Translations under genes and position numbers: made by a program
Assembly (NCBI GenBank): GCA_026387515.1
Contig: JAPLLP010000271.1
Coordinates: forward strand, 2,919-19,651
Origin: Candidatus Omnitrophota bacterium
GTDB lineage: Bacteria; Omnitrophota; Koll11; Gygaellales; Profunditerraquicolaceae
Reading direction: 5' to 3'
DNA: 16,733 nt
Notes under the pieces: model-generated
The model's input: the letters and a program-made list of their open reading frames with translations, nothing else
Told to the model about the DNA's origin: nothing
Databases searched by the model: none
Shown here: in pieces, positions 5,811-13,184 of the stretch
How the letters are laid out: every line of letters begins with the position of its first letter
Numbering within the stretch: the stretch's first letter is position 1

Positions 5811-6325
5811 ATGTTTCCTCAAAAACCAATTAGGTATGTATTCGTAGCGGCCGTAGCTTGCATCGGAGTTATAGTTATGATTTCGGGAGTGAAGGCTGCT
5901 CCTTCTGCAGAGTCGATGTTATCACAGTCCGAGGCAGAAGCGAAAGCCGTGGCCTGGACTACGTTGTTTAGTGGGAGCGACTGCACGAGAGTTACTCTAA
6001 GGATGTGATCGTGCATTGGCCAGACGGACACCAGACTCAGGGCATCGAGAAACACATTGAGGATTTAAAAGCAATGCCGGATACTCGGATAAAGGTCCAT
6101 ACAGTGAAGATCGGTTTGGGGGAGTGGACGGCCGTAATTGGAATAATGGAAGGGACTTTCACTCAGCCAATGCCCACGCCGGATGGTAAGACGATCCCGC
6201 CGACCGGAAAGCCGTTCACAATTACGATGTGCACCGTAGGCCATTGGAAAGACGGAGTAATGAATGAAGAGTATTTATTCTGGGACAATCTTACTTTCAT
6301 GAAGCAGATTGGGCTTGCCCAGTAA
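5811..6325 (+). pseudogene. SnoaL-like/NTF2-fold secreted protein, frameshifted
   Basis: The first frame (ATG 5811, GAGAGA upstream) gives a signal peptide, FVAAVACIGVIVMISGVKA before AP, and the first helix of an NTF2/SnoaL fold (EAEAKAVAWTTLF). It then runs into an unrelated tail ending at 6008. The rest of the fold continues one frame over from about 5972: WERLHESYSKDVIVHWPDGH, then IPPTGKPFTITMC, WDNLTFMKQIGL and TAA at 6325. IPPTGKP and the WDN..Q.GL ending are typical of SnoaL-like ester cyclases. One base has been lost between about 5970 and 5984, through mutation or a sequencing error. No slippery heptamer is visible. Rubrerythrin follows 15 nt later. Confidence 0.7.
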
Positions 6326-6340
6326 GAAAGGTAGCCAAAA

Positions 6341-6919
6341 ATGAGTAAATCGATCAAGGGTACAAAGACGGAGCAAAATTTATTAAAGGCATTTGCCGGT
6401 GAATCTCAGGCGCGTAATCGTTATACCTATTTTGCCAGCGCGGCAAGGAAGGAAGGCCTTGAGCAGGTTGCCAACATATTTATTGAAACTGCAGAAAATG
6501 AAAAAGAGCATGCTAAGATTTTTTTTAAACACCTGGAAGGGGGAGATGCACAAATTACTGCCATATACCCTGCGGGTATGATAAAGGATACAAAGGCTAA
6601 CCTTGAAGAAGCAGCTGCGGGAGAAAATCTAGAGTGGACAACTCTATATGCAGATTTTACCAAGATTGCAAAAGACGAAGGCTTCGATGAAATAGCGCGT
6701 TCTTTTGATCAGATTGCAAAGGTAGAGAAGTCTCATGAGTCAAGGTATAGAAAGCTTATGAATAATATCGCTAATAACGAGGTCTTCAAGAAAAAGGCTC
6801 CGGTTCAATGGCATTGTATTAATTGTGGTTATGTTTTTGAAGGCCCGGAAGCGCCTAAACAATGCCCGGCATGTAAACATCCTCAAGGCTATTATGAGGT
6901 ATTGGCGCAAAATTATTAA
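6341..6919 (+). CDS. rbr: Rubrerythrin
   Basis: Rubrerythrin is a cytoplasmic non-haem iron peroxidase that reduces hydrogen peroxide in anaerobes. The protein has 192 residues, the usual length. The four-helix diiron domain shows the ligand pattern AGESQARNRY (Glu21), EKEH (Glu54, His57), GENLE (Glu95, Glu98) and EKSH (Glu129, His132). A rubredoxin-like FeCys4 domain closes the protein, with Cys159/Cys162 and Cys175/Cys178. A Shine-Dalgarno AAAGG precedes the ATG. The 15-nt gap from the SnoaL-like frame suggests one transcript from the promoter at 5740. It points to an anaerobic or microaerophilic host. Confidence 0.95.
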   Translation: MSKSIKGTKTEQNLLKAFAGESQARNRYTYFASAARKEGLEQVANIFIETAENEKEHAKIFFKHLEGGDAQITAIYPAGMIKDTKANLEEAAAGENLEWTTLYADFTKIAKDEGFDEIARSFDQIAKVEKSHESRYRKLMNNIANNEVFKKKAPVQWHCINCGYVFEGPEAPKQCPACKHPQGYYEVLAQNY

Positions 6920-6951
6920 TTTAATAGAATAATTAATAGAAAGGATAGCGC

Positions 6952-7395
6952 ATGATAAAAAAGCCGTTTTTTCTAACCATAGTGTTAATTTTTTCTATTG
7001 TAAATCTTGCCTCGGCTGTAGATTTAGGTCAATTGTTCGGTCAGGTTAAGTCAGAATTGCTCCAGAAAGGCGTGGCTGCAGCTGACGTAAACACGATCCA
7101 ACCAACAGCGAGTAATCTGCTGAAGTTGGGGGTGAGTAAAGACAGTCTAGTGGATATGGTCAAGGGTTTAGTAGGATCAGGGGTTAATGGCAATGCCCTT
7201 AACAGCCCCCTGGAGGCCTTAAAGAATTTGATTCAAAGCGGGGAAAAACCTAGCCTTGCATCAAATCTTATGTCTCTGGCCATTAATCAAGTAAAATCAC
7301 AGAATTTAACAGGTAATGGCGCTGTCTCTAAGATCGTAAATTTTATTAATCAGAAAAAGGCTGAGTTTCTTTCGCTAAAAGAGCAGGTACACTGA
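6952..7395 (+). CDS. Secreted protein of unknown function
   Basis: The protein has 147 residues; AAGGA lies six bases before the ATG. The N-terminus is a clear Sec signal peptide (two lysines, a hydrophobic stretch, then NLASA before VD), so the mature ~125-residue protein is exported. It is mostly helical by eye, low in aromatic residues and rich in Leu, Ser, Asn and Lys, with no cysteine in the mature part. I recognise no family. It follows rubrerythrin by 32 nt and may be co-transcribed. Confidence 0.75.
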   Translation: MIKKPFFLTIVLIFSIVNLASAVDLGQLFGQVKSELLQKGVAAADVNTIQPTASNLLKLGVSKDSLVDMVKGLVGSGVNGNALNSPLEALKNLIQSGEKPSLASNLMSLAINQVKSQNLTGNGAVSKIVNFINQKKAEFLSLKEQVH

Positions 7396-7503
7396 AAAGA
7401 ACCAGATAAAAAAAGAAGCTGAAGATACCGCAGCGTCGAATAAGCTTATCGCGAAAAAGGGAAATTTTTTCTCAGCCTCAGTAGTTTTTTTCAAATAGGC
7501 ATC

Positions 7504-7626
7504 ATGCTTTCTTCGGTAAGCGCGCTGCTTAAGAGAAAATTCATGTGGATATTCGGCCTGTTTTTCGGCGCCGTTGCCGTGGTGCTTTTGGGCTATGGAT
7601 TGTTTTTGCATCCGCTTTTATTTTAG
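7504..7626 (+). CDS. Possible 40-residue single-pass membrane protein
   Basis: A short frame starts at ATG 7504 with a basic stretch (LLKRKF) followed by a long hydrophobic helix (WIFGLFFGAVAVVLLGYGLF) and ends at TAG 7624. The ribosome site is poor (AGG). An internal ATG at 7543 with AAGAGA upstream would also keep the helix. No homology is recognised. It lies between a secreted protein and the pilin-like gene. Confidence 0.35.
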   Translation: MLSSVSALLKRKFMWIFGLFFGAVAVVLLGYGLFLHPLLF

Positions 7627-7652
7627 CCGGTATTAAGTCCACTAAAGATGCT

Positions 7653-8150
7653 ATGAAAAAGCTCTTAACGATATTTATCATTGGCATCCTTGTAGCAATC
7701 GCGCTAGCAGCGTATCCTGCGATAAAAATACGAATGAAGATGGCTGAGCTGTATACTACAGTGAGCGCCATCGCTAAGGCTGAAGAGATATTTTATGCAA
7801 AGCATGGTTTTTATGCTTCATGCGATGAAATTAAGGAGCACAATAATTATTGGCTTTCTTATACAAACACTCAAGAAAGTATCGATAGGTTTGAAAAAGT
7901 CCTTGGTATAAAAATACCTGGCGCGAATTCTGTTTTTATCTATGGAGTTTATTATCATCCCGCACAAATTTATGTGAGGGTAAGAGAACATCCCGGAGAT
8001 CCTTCTGGCGGGGGGTGGTGGGTTTTATGTTCTATCTCTTTAGCAGGTTCGGAGAAAGGAAAATGGGTAGTGTGCGCGTATAACCCGTGGAGCAAGTATC
8101 TTAAACCGGCTGCCGAAAAAATTATGAATTATAGCTTTGTCAAGAAGTAG
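7653..8150 (+). CDS. Pilin-like membrane-anchored protein
   Basis: The protein has 165 residues from ATG 7653. The N-terminus KKLLTIFIIGILVAIALAAYPAIKI resembles the hydrophobic helix of type IV pilins and pseudopilins, and the next part (MAELYTTVSAIAKAEEIFYAKHGFYASC) matches the usual pilin pattern of an amphipathic helix with an AEE..Y...G.Y segment. The prepilin peptidase site (GFTLIE, with Gly before the cut and Glu at +5) is absent, so it may stay as an uncleaved membrane anchor. Two Cys could form a disulfide in the globular part. The ribosome site is weak. The same frame is open back to about 7545, but the pilin-type start fits 7653 best. Confidence 0.65.
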   Translation: MKKLLTIFIIGILVAIALAAYPAIKIRMKMAELYTTVSAIAKAEEIFYAKHGFYASCDEIKEHNNYWLSYTNTQESIDRFEKVLGIKIPGANSVFIYGVYYHPAQIYVRVREHPGDPSGGGWWVLCSISLAGSEKGKWVVCAYNPWSKYLKPAAEKIMNYSFVKK

Positions 8151-8174
8151 CGAGAAAAAATACGGAGGAGAGCA

Positions 8175-8342
8175 GTGATAAGAAAAATAATTATACTTGG
8201 GTTGATCATCATGGCGGGATATTTTTTCTATAAAAAGTATATGGCTTCTACGCTTGAGCCTTTTTTCCGGGAAAAAAAAGGAAATGTTGATTTTCTCGGT
8301 CTCGGCCCGTCAAGCTTGGACAAAGCAAAAATAAACCCGTAA
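8175..8342 (+). CDS. Small membrane protein, 55 residues
   Basis: A GTG start at 8175 has a strong Shine-Dalgarno sequence (GGAGGA) at the right distance. The protein begins with a short basic end and a transmembrane helix (IIILGLIIMAGYFFY), followed by ~35 polar residues ending in AKINP and TAA. It starts 25 nt after the pilin-like gene and is probably in the same transcript. No family is recognised; the good ribosome site is the main support. Confidence 0.55.
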   Translation: MIRKIIILGLIIMAGYFFYKKYMASTLEPFFREKKGNVDFLGLGPSSLDKAKINP

Positions 8343-8423
8343 GTAAAATTTAAGCCTCAGAAATAGCGGTGCGTTCTGAACTTAATTGATTACGGTTTTC
8401 AAAATTCAAATCTTTTTCAGCAT

Positions 8424-9071
8424 ATGCCACTTTTTGACGAAATCTCATATGTCGGGCATAATGAGGAGAAGTTCCGCCAATATAAAGCGATTCGCGAAGA
8501 TCAATCCTGCAGTCTTTTGGCATTAAATTTTATTCGAAATGATGAAAAGATCCTCTGGGATGCGGTAGAGGATTTTGTGAAGCGCAGCACGATCAATGCC
8601 GCGTTCAGCGTACACGGCGCTTATATTTTTGACCTTTTGACCATTGATATACACAAAGAAATAAAAACATTTAAACACGCGGAACTTACTGCCGTCATTA
8701 TGAATGTGGCCAGTAAATTGGCCCCCGGGGAAATTAAGATGATCAGGTATTCTTCCGTCTATGCGCTTATTCATAAAATAACCGCCGAAGATTGGGGGAA
8801 AATTACTTTTAAAACCGCCGTGGATGTGTTCAAAGACAAGCCGGATTATTTAGACATTCTTATAAGGCAGCTTTTGAAGGATTATACGTTTTCACATGAT
8901 CCAGTCATTCTTTTATTGAACGATCTCAGTCAAAATCCAATCCTAGATCTTAAAAATGAAACTCAGCAAGCGCGGTTAAAAAAAGTTATAGCTGAAAGGA
9001 TCATGATATGGCAAATTTTTCTTTTGATATTGTATCTGAGGTGGACCTGCAGGAGATGGACAACGCGGTAA
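8424..9071 (+). CDS. Hypothetical protein with doubtful ends
   Basis: The frame from ATG 8424 gives 215 residues of plausible soluble alpha/beta sequence, including AAFSVHGAYIFDLLTID and LLKDYTFSHDPVILLLNDL. It has no ribosome site at that ATG, and the same frame is open upstream to 8367 with reasonable residues, so the true start may be a rare codon or may have been lost. The last ~20 residues are read from inside yajQ and look unnatural, so the original stop may also have been altered. It could be a decaying gene. No family is recognised. Confidence 0.45.
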   Translation: MPLFDEISYVGHNEEKFRQYKAIREDQSCSLLALNFIRNDEKILWDAVEDFVKRSTINAAFSVHGAYIFDLLTIDIHKEIKTFKHAELTAVIMNVASKLAPGEIKMIRYSSVYALIHKITAEDWGKITFKTAVDVFKDKPDYLDILIRQLLKDYTFSHDPVILLLNDLSQNPILDLKNETQQARLKKVIAERIMIWQIFLLILYLRWTCRRWTTR

Positions 9072-9502
9072 ATCAGGCAAATAAAGAATTGTCGCAGAGG
9101 TATGATTTTAAGGACAGCAAGGCTTCTGTCGCCTATGACCGTAAAGAAAAGAAGCTCACCCTTTTGGCGGATAACGAATTTAAATTGCGCGCCCTTACTG
9201 ACATTCTGTTCACCCGCATGGCGAAAAGGCATATCTCTCTCAAAAGTCTCAAGTTTAACGATCCAGAAAAGGCGTTTGAGGGGTATCTTCGTCAGACAGT
9301 GGAAATACTCATGGGTATAGATAAGGAAAAGGCCAAGGAGCTGACAGGTATCATAAAAGGCCTTAAGTTAAAAGTGCAGGCTCAGATCGAAGGGGAGAAG
9401 ATCAAGGTGAGCTCGGCCCAGAAGGATGAGCTGCAGGCGGTTATCGCGCATTTAAGGGCGATAGAATTTTCTATCCCGCTTAATTTTTGTAATTATCGTT
9501 AA
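9008..9502 (+). CDS. yajQ: YajQ family nucleotide-binding protein
   Basis: The protein has 164 residues, full length for the family. Characteristic segments are SFDIVSEVDLQEMDNAVNQA at the start, RYDFKDS, a central FNDPEKAFEG (family: K..id...pekasG) and LKLKVQAQIEGEKIKVSSAQKDELQ, ending LNFCNYR where most members have FxNYR. YajQ proteins bind nucleotides and RNA, and some act as cyclic-di-GMP effectors; which applies here is unknown. The start has AAAGGA seven bases upstream, and the gene overlaps the hypothetical frame before it by 64 nt. Its TAA lies within the TTAA that also supplies the stop of the opposite-strand ABC-F gene. Confidence 0.95.
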   Translation: MANFSFDIVSEVDLQEMDNAVNQANKELSQRYDFKDSKASVAYDRKEKKLTLLADNEFKLRALTDILFTRMAKRHISLKSLKFNDPEKAFEGYLRQTVEILMGIDKEKAKELTGIIKGLKLKVQAQIEGEKIKVSSAQKDELQAVIAHLRAIEFSIPLNFCNYR

Positions 9503-11388
9503 GCGGATAATTCCTCTAAATGCTCCCATCGTTCGTATGCTTTTTCAAGCTCCGTTGACAAAAATTCTAACCTGGACTTGGTTTTTTGGATTTCCGCAGA
9601 GTCTTTCTGGTAAAAGTTAAAATCAGCCAAAAGGCTATATATTTCTTTCTGCTCAGCTTCTATTTTCTCGATTAGCGAAGGGAGGCTGTCGAGTTCTCGT
9701 TGTTCTTTAAACGTAAGCTTCCGCGCGACTATCGGTTTTTTCTGCCGAATGATTTTTTTTACGGATTTTGCTTTTTCCTGGGTTGGCGTCACGGGTTTTC
9801 TCTGGCTTAACCAATCATCATAACCTCCGGCGTATTCATTGATCAAGCCGTCCCCTTCAAGGACTAATGTAGAGGTTACCACATTATTAAGAAAAGCCCG
9901 GTCGTGACTGACCAAAAGAAGGGTGCCGGGATACTCAAACAGTAATTCTTCCAATAGCTCAAGAGTTTCGATATCCAGGTCATTGGTGGGCTCATCCATT
10001 ACTAAAAGATTCGAAGGTTTGGAAAAAAGCCGCGCAAGAAAAAGACGGTTACGTTCTCCGCCTGACAAAACCTTGGCCGGTGTGCGCGCCCTGTCAGGGG
10101 TAAAAAGAAAATCCTGCAAATACCCGATTATATGCCTGGGTTTACCATTGATAACGATGGTATCGGATTCTCCGTTAATATTCTCGGCAACAGTCTTGTT
10201 TTCCTCCAGTTGTTCGCGAAGCTGGTCGTAATAAGCGATCTGTAGATTTGTCCCCAGGCTTACCTTGCCTCGTTGAGGCGTAAGTTTACCCAACAAGAGA
10301 CGCAACAGTGTCGTCTTGCCGCTGCCGTTAGGCCCGATCACGCCGATTTTGTCACCACGCATTATTTGAGCGGTAAAATTTCTGACTAAACACCTTTCTC
10401 CATATCCAAAACCAAGCTGCGAGACCTTTATAACCCGGTGCCCCGATGGGTCCACTTTCTGCGCCCGCATGCGGACTTGGCCGATCGCCTTGCGCTGGGT
10501 TTTCTTTTCTTCTCTTAGGCGCTCCAGAGTTTTAACCCGGCCTTCGTTACGGTGGCGCCTGGCCTTGACTCCCTTACGGATCCAAATCTCTTCTTCAGCC
10601 AATTTTTTATCAAAATGATCCCACCGCGCTTCATCGATATCAAGCGCTGCTTGTTTACGCTCAAGGAATGCTTTGTAATCACATGACCAGCTAAATATTT
10701 TTCCCCGGTCAAGCTCAAGAATCCTCGTAGCTAAGTGGGACATGAACATTCTGTCATGCGTAACAAAAAAAACTGCCCCCGGGTAATTTAGCAAGAATCC
10801 TTCAAGCCAGAGCATTGAGTCAATATCCAGATGGTTTGTCGGCTCATCCAGCAGTAAAACCTCCGGCTTAAGCACTAGTGCCCTGGCCAAAAGCGCCCTG
10901 CGTTTTTGGCCTCCGGATAACCGGGCGAAATCACTATCCGCTTCAAGCTTCATCTTCGCGATAACTTCTTCAACCTGATTATTTACATCCCAGCTATCGG
11001 TATGATTAAGCTTGTCTTGTAACGTATCAAGCTGTTTTAATAATTCCGGAGAATGCTTTGTTTGCAGGCGATGGGTAAGATGATGGTGCTGGCTTAATAG
11101 TTCGGCGCGTAAACCGAGTCCCGAGAGGACTATATCAAAAACAGACCCCGCAATATCGACTGGCACTTCCTGTGGCAGAAGAGCAACCTGAATTCCCTTT
11201 TGCAGAATAACTTTTCCGTCGTCAACCTGCTGTTGGCCGTTCATTACCTTCATTAAGGTGGATTTACTCGCGCCATTACGGCCCAATAGAGCAATGCGTT
11301 CGCTAGGCTCCAGCTGTAAGTTTAAGCGATCGAAAATAAGCGGCCCGCTAAATGCAAGATTAATTTCCTGTAAGCTGATTAACGCCAT
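9499..11388 (-). CDS. uup: ABC-F ATPase, Uup type
   Basis: This is a soluble twin-ABC protein, 629 residues from the MALISLQ start at 11388 (an upstream in-frame ATG at 11418 is possible but not family-like). The order is: nucleotide-binding domain 1 (Walker A, LSGGQKRRALLARAL, LLLDEPTNHLD), a basic linker (RHRNEGRVKTLE), nucleotide-binding domain 2 (GPNGSGKTT, LSGGERNRLFLARLF, LVMDEPTNDLD), then a coiled-coil C-terminal domain as in Uup. ABC-F proteins act on the ribosome; Uup is also linked to replication/repair phenotypes. Oddity: the first Walker A reads GRNGASKST, with Ser (codon 11266-11268) in place of the invariant Gly before Lys. The gene converges on yajQ, sharing the TTAA stop, with no room for a terminator. 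Confidence 0.92.
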   Translation of the reverse strand: MALISLQEINLAFSGPLIFDRLNLQLEPSERIALLGRNGASKSTLMKVMNGQQQVDDGKVILQKGIQVALLPQEVPVDIAGSVFDIVLSGLGLRAELLSQHHHLTHRLQTKHSPELLKQLDTLQDKLNHTDSWDVNNQVEEVIAKMKLEADSDFARLSGGQKRRALLARALVLKPEVLLLDEPTNHLDIDSMLWLEGFLLNYPGAVFFVTHDRMFMSHLATRILELDRGKIFSWSCDYKAFLERKQAALDIDEARWDHFDKKLAEEEIWIRKGVKARRHRNEGRVKTLERLREEKKTQRKAIGQVRMRAQKVDPSGHRVIKVSQLGFGYGERCLVRNFTAQIMRGDKIGVIGPNGSGKTTLLRLLLGKLTPQRGKVSLGTNLQIAYYDQLREQLEENKTVAENINGESDTIVINGKPRHIIGYLQDFLFTPDRARTPAKVLSGGERNRLFLARLFSKPSNLLVMDEPTNDLDIETLELLEELLFEYPGTLLLVSHDRAFLNNVVTSTLVLEGDGLINEYAGGYDDWLSQRKPVTPTQEKAKSVKKIIRQKKPIVARKLTFKEQRELDSLPSLIEKIEAEQKEIYSLLADFNFYQKDSAEIQKTKSRLEFLSTELEKAYERWEHLEELSA

Positions 11389-11457
11389 TTTATAATGAAC
11401 CTTTTTTATGCTCATCATTCTACTTTAAATTATGGGTTTTGTATAGAAGGGAATGTA

Positions 11458-11486
11458 TTGATATATTAAGGTATCCAATCTATAAT
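11458..11486 (+). promoter_or_regulatory. Sigma70-type promoter, shared class, copy F
   Basis: TTGATA (11458-11463), a 17-nt spacer starting TATTAAGGT, and TATAAT (11481-11486) form the promoter. The first half of the spacer and the bases after the -10 match copies A, D and E; the rest differs. It drives the radical SAM gene at 11517 and is divergent from the ABC-F gene. Confidence 0.75.
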
Positions 11487-11516
11487 TGACGCGTATAAAC
11501 AAAGAGGGTTACCGCA

Positions 11517-12509
11517 ATGAGCAAAAAAGAAAGCAAGCTTTATGATGCCTGGATAATGTGGTCCATTAATAAGAAATGCAATTTTCGCTGCGTTTACTGT
11601 TTGGCGCAGTCTAGAGTGAATGATTTTTTATTTGAAAAAAATTCCCATCAAGGTTTCGCCTTTCTCGTAAAGAAGCAAATTTTTGAAATTAGAAGAAAGA
11701 TCAAAAAGTTATTTAGAATAGGTTTACCTGCTACGTTGAGAATTATCTTGCCTCGGAGAGGGGCGATTGATATTCACGCTTTAAGAAAAGTCCTTAATAA
11801 GACAAATAGAATATACAGGTTCGACCTTACAGGAGGAGAACCGTTTTTAGTTCCTAATATAATTGACACCTGCGATGAGATCACCAAGAAACATTTTCTA
11901 CTTATTTCTACCAACTTAACCTCTAACAAGATTAAGGATTTTGTTCAAAAAATATGTCCAGAGAGGGTAGTCGGAATTAATGCCTCTTGTCATATTAAAG
12001 AGCTGGAAAGGCTCAATCTACTGGATAAATATGTAGATAATTTTCATTTGTGTAAGGGTAAAGGCTTTAATATTGCTGTTACAGAACGTGCTTATCCGCC
12101 TCTTTTGGGCGAGGTAGAAAAATACAAAAAATTTTTTGAGCGAAAAGGGATAGAATTAAAGTTTGATCAGTTTAGCGGAAAATATAACGGTAGGTTATAT
12201 CCCGAATCATATACCGATGAGGAGATCAAAATTTTTGGTTTAGAAGAGGCTTCGGCTATGGAAATATTTCACTCGAAAGGTAAGATCTGCAACGCAGGGT
12301 ATAATGTCTGCGTTGCTTTTCCTGGTGGTGATGTAAGGCCTTGTTTTCTGCTATACGAAAACTTAGGAAATTTGTACGATGGCATTAAGTTCAAGGAGAA
12401 ATTAACCAGGTGCCCGAATGAGCTCTGCGCATGCCCGCTTGGTTATTATAATAGTTATCTTTTTGAAAGAGCGCTTGCTGAATGTGGTACCCCAGAATTA
12501 TTAGGCTAA
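11517..12509 (+). CDS. Radical SAM protein with SPASM-like C-terminus
   Basis: The protein has 330 residues; GAGGG lies upstream of the ATG. CNFRCVYC (Cys21, Cys25, Cys28) binds the radical SAM 4Fe-4S cluster, and TGGEPFL (GGEP 106-109) is the SAM-binding strand. There is no B12 domain. The C-terminus has Cys258, Cys265, Cys276 and then Cys299, Cys304 and Cys306. The middle part, CVAFPGGDVRPC followed by LGNLY, is the usual SPASM/twitch layout for one or two auxiliary Fe-S clusters. Such proteins modify peptides, or alcohol, sugar or lipid substrates. No precursor peptide gene is evident nearby. An unusually long insert (residues ~35-95, basic) separates the first motif from GGEP. Confidence 0.88.
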   Translation: MSKKESKLYDAWIMWSINKKCNFRCVYCLAQSRVNDFLFEKNSHQGFAFLVKKQIFEIRRKIKKLFRIGLPATLRIILPRRGAIDIHALRKVLNKTNRIYRFDLTGGEPFLVPNIIDTCDEITKKHFLLISTNLTSNKIKDFVQKICPERVVGINASCHIKELERLNLLDKYVDNFHLCKGKGFNIAVTERAYPPLLGEVEKYKKFFERKGIELKFDQFSGKYNGRLYPESYTDEEIKIFGLEEASAMEIFHSKGKICNAGYNVCVAFPGGDVRPCFLLYENLGNLYDGIKFKEKLTRCPNELCACPLGYYNSYLFERALAECGTPELLG

Positions 12510-12542
12510 TTGGAGGGCATTGTGGTTAGGGTAAATAAATGC

Positions 12543-12570
12543 TTGCAATCTTTTCTAAAAGACGTATAAT
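12543..12570 (+). promoter_or_regulatory. Promoter of the Cys4 protein leader
   Basis: TTGCAA (12543-12548), a 16-nt spacer and TATAAT (12565-12570) form the promoter. Transcription would begin near 12577 and give a ~150-nt leader that contains the three hairpins. Confidence 0.65.
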
Positions 12571-12600
12571 TTCAAATTAAGGTTGGAGATGTAGCAGCAA

Positions 12601-12716
12601 GACACCCCGCGCTAAGGGGTGTTCACTACTGTATCACCCCCAATCCTATCGGATGGATTGGGTGTCGATACTGTGATGCCCGGCCTTATTGGATCGGCCG
12701 GCATTCACTATTGTGA
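12601..12716 (+). promoter_or_regulatory. Structured mRNA leader: three tandem hairpins with repeated linkers
   Basis: Three hairpins follow in a row. ACACCCC/GGGGTGT is at 12602-12622. CCCAATCC/GGATTGGG is at 12639-12662, with flanking TATC/GATA. ATGCC-GGCC/GGCC-GGCAT, with one bulged C, is at 12676-12704. After each comes a linker containing TAYTGTR (12627, 12669, 12709), spaced ~41 nt apart. The stems have unrelated sequences, so the repetition is of fold and linker. The last linker forms TTCAC/GTGAA and leads straight into AAGGAGGA and ATG 12727. The layout suggests protein-binding or translational control of the next gene. Confidence 0.6.
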
Positions 12717-12726
12717 AGGAGGAAGC

Positions 12727-12888
12727 ATGGGGTATCAGGGTGGTGGTGGATTTGGCGGGCCGCGGGAGATGCATAAGGCAATCTGCTCAGACTGCAAGAA
12801 AGAGTGCGAAGTCCCGTTCAAGCCTAGAGATGATCGTCCTATATATTGCAAGGATTGTTATTCCAAGCGTAAAAACGAAGGACGCTAA
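12727..12888 (+). CDS. CxxC-x17-CxxC zinc-ribbon small protein
   Basis: The protein has 53 residues. ATG 12727 is chosen because AAGGAGGA lies just before it; a GTG at 12619 in the same frame falls inside the hairpins. A Gly-rich start (MGYQGGGGFGG) is followed by CSDC, exactly 17 residues, then CKDC, and a basic tail. This is the CxxC-x17-CxxC domain found as small proteins in many candidate-phylum genomes. The four Cys probably bind zinc. Its function is not known; a nucleic-acid role is suggested by its size, the basic tail and a neighbouring RRM gene. A terminator follows 43 nt later, so it is a single-gene transcript. Confidence 0.85.
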   Translation: MGYQGGGGFGGPREMHKAICSDCKKECEVPFKPRDDRPIYCKDCYSKRKNEGR

Positions 12889-12931
12889 CTCTATCAGGGA
12901 TACAATTAATACAGCGATAGCGTAGAAGTCT

Positions 12932-12970
12932 AAAACCGCAAGGACAGGATACTAGGCCTTGCGGTTTTTT
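12932..12970 (+). terminator. Rho-independent terminator of the Cys4 gene
   Basis: AAAACCGCAAGG (12932-12943) pairs with CCTTGCGGTTTT (12957-12968), 12 bp with a 13-nt loop, followed by more T. The A and T flanks would also make it work on the other strand. Confidence 0.9.
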
Positions 12971-13020
12971 ATTTGCTATTGTTCTTTGATGATGAAGCTA
13001 TATAATAAGGAGGGATTAAA

Positions 13021-13158
13021 ATGAATAGTTGTGTAAGATGCGGAGAGAAATTATCACATAATTATTTGGTAGCAATGTTTACGGTTATAAAAGAAAAAAG
13101 AGAGAGAATAATAGTATGTTTAAAATGCAGAGAGACTTTAAATAAAAAGGTAAAATAA
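13021..13158 (+). CDS. Small Cys4 protein, 45 residues
   Basis: AAGGAGGG lies seven bases before ATG 13021. The protein has CVRC (Cys4, Cys7) near the start and CLKC (Cys33, Cys36) near the end, 25 residues apart, with a basic, hydrophobic middle (MFTVIKEKRERIIV) and a lysine-rich tail. The two CxxC pairs suggest a zinc ribbon of the kind seen in tiny regulatory or RNA-binding proteins. It lies 50 nt after a terminator and ~26 nt before the YkgJ-like gene, so it may head a four-gene transcript. No named family is recognised. Confidence 0.75.
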   Translation: MNSCVRCGEKLSHNYLVAMFTVIKEKRERIIVCLKCRETLNKKVK

Positions 13159-13184
13159 AACTAGGCAGGTTGGGGGGACGAGGA

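Noticed and set aside
5965..5990. Programmed frameshift in the SnoaL-like gene
   Set aside because: No slippery heptamer or pause structure is evident, and the family is not known for recoding. An ordinary indel or error is simpler.
7375..7771. Minus-strand frames opposite the small membrane protein and pilin-like genes
   Set aside because: They have no ribosome sites or recognisable domains and overlap better plus-strand frames.
12521..12570. Short GTG frame with GGAGGG upstream after the radical SAM gene
   Set aside because: It has 16 codons including the stop, ends inside the promoter -10 box and has no other support.
12973..13006. Promoter TTGTTC-TATAAT before the 45-residue Cys4 gene
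   Set aside because: Transcription would start inside or after the Shine-Dalgarno at 13007-13014, which would remove the ribosome site. The AT-rich match is probably chance, and the true promoter is unclear.
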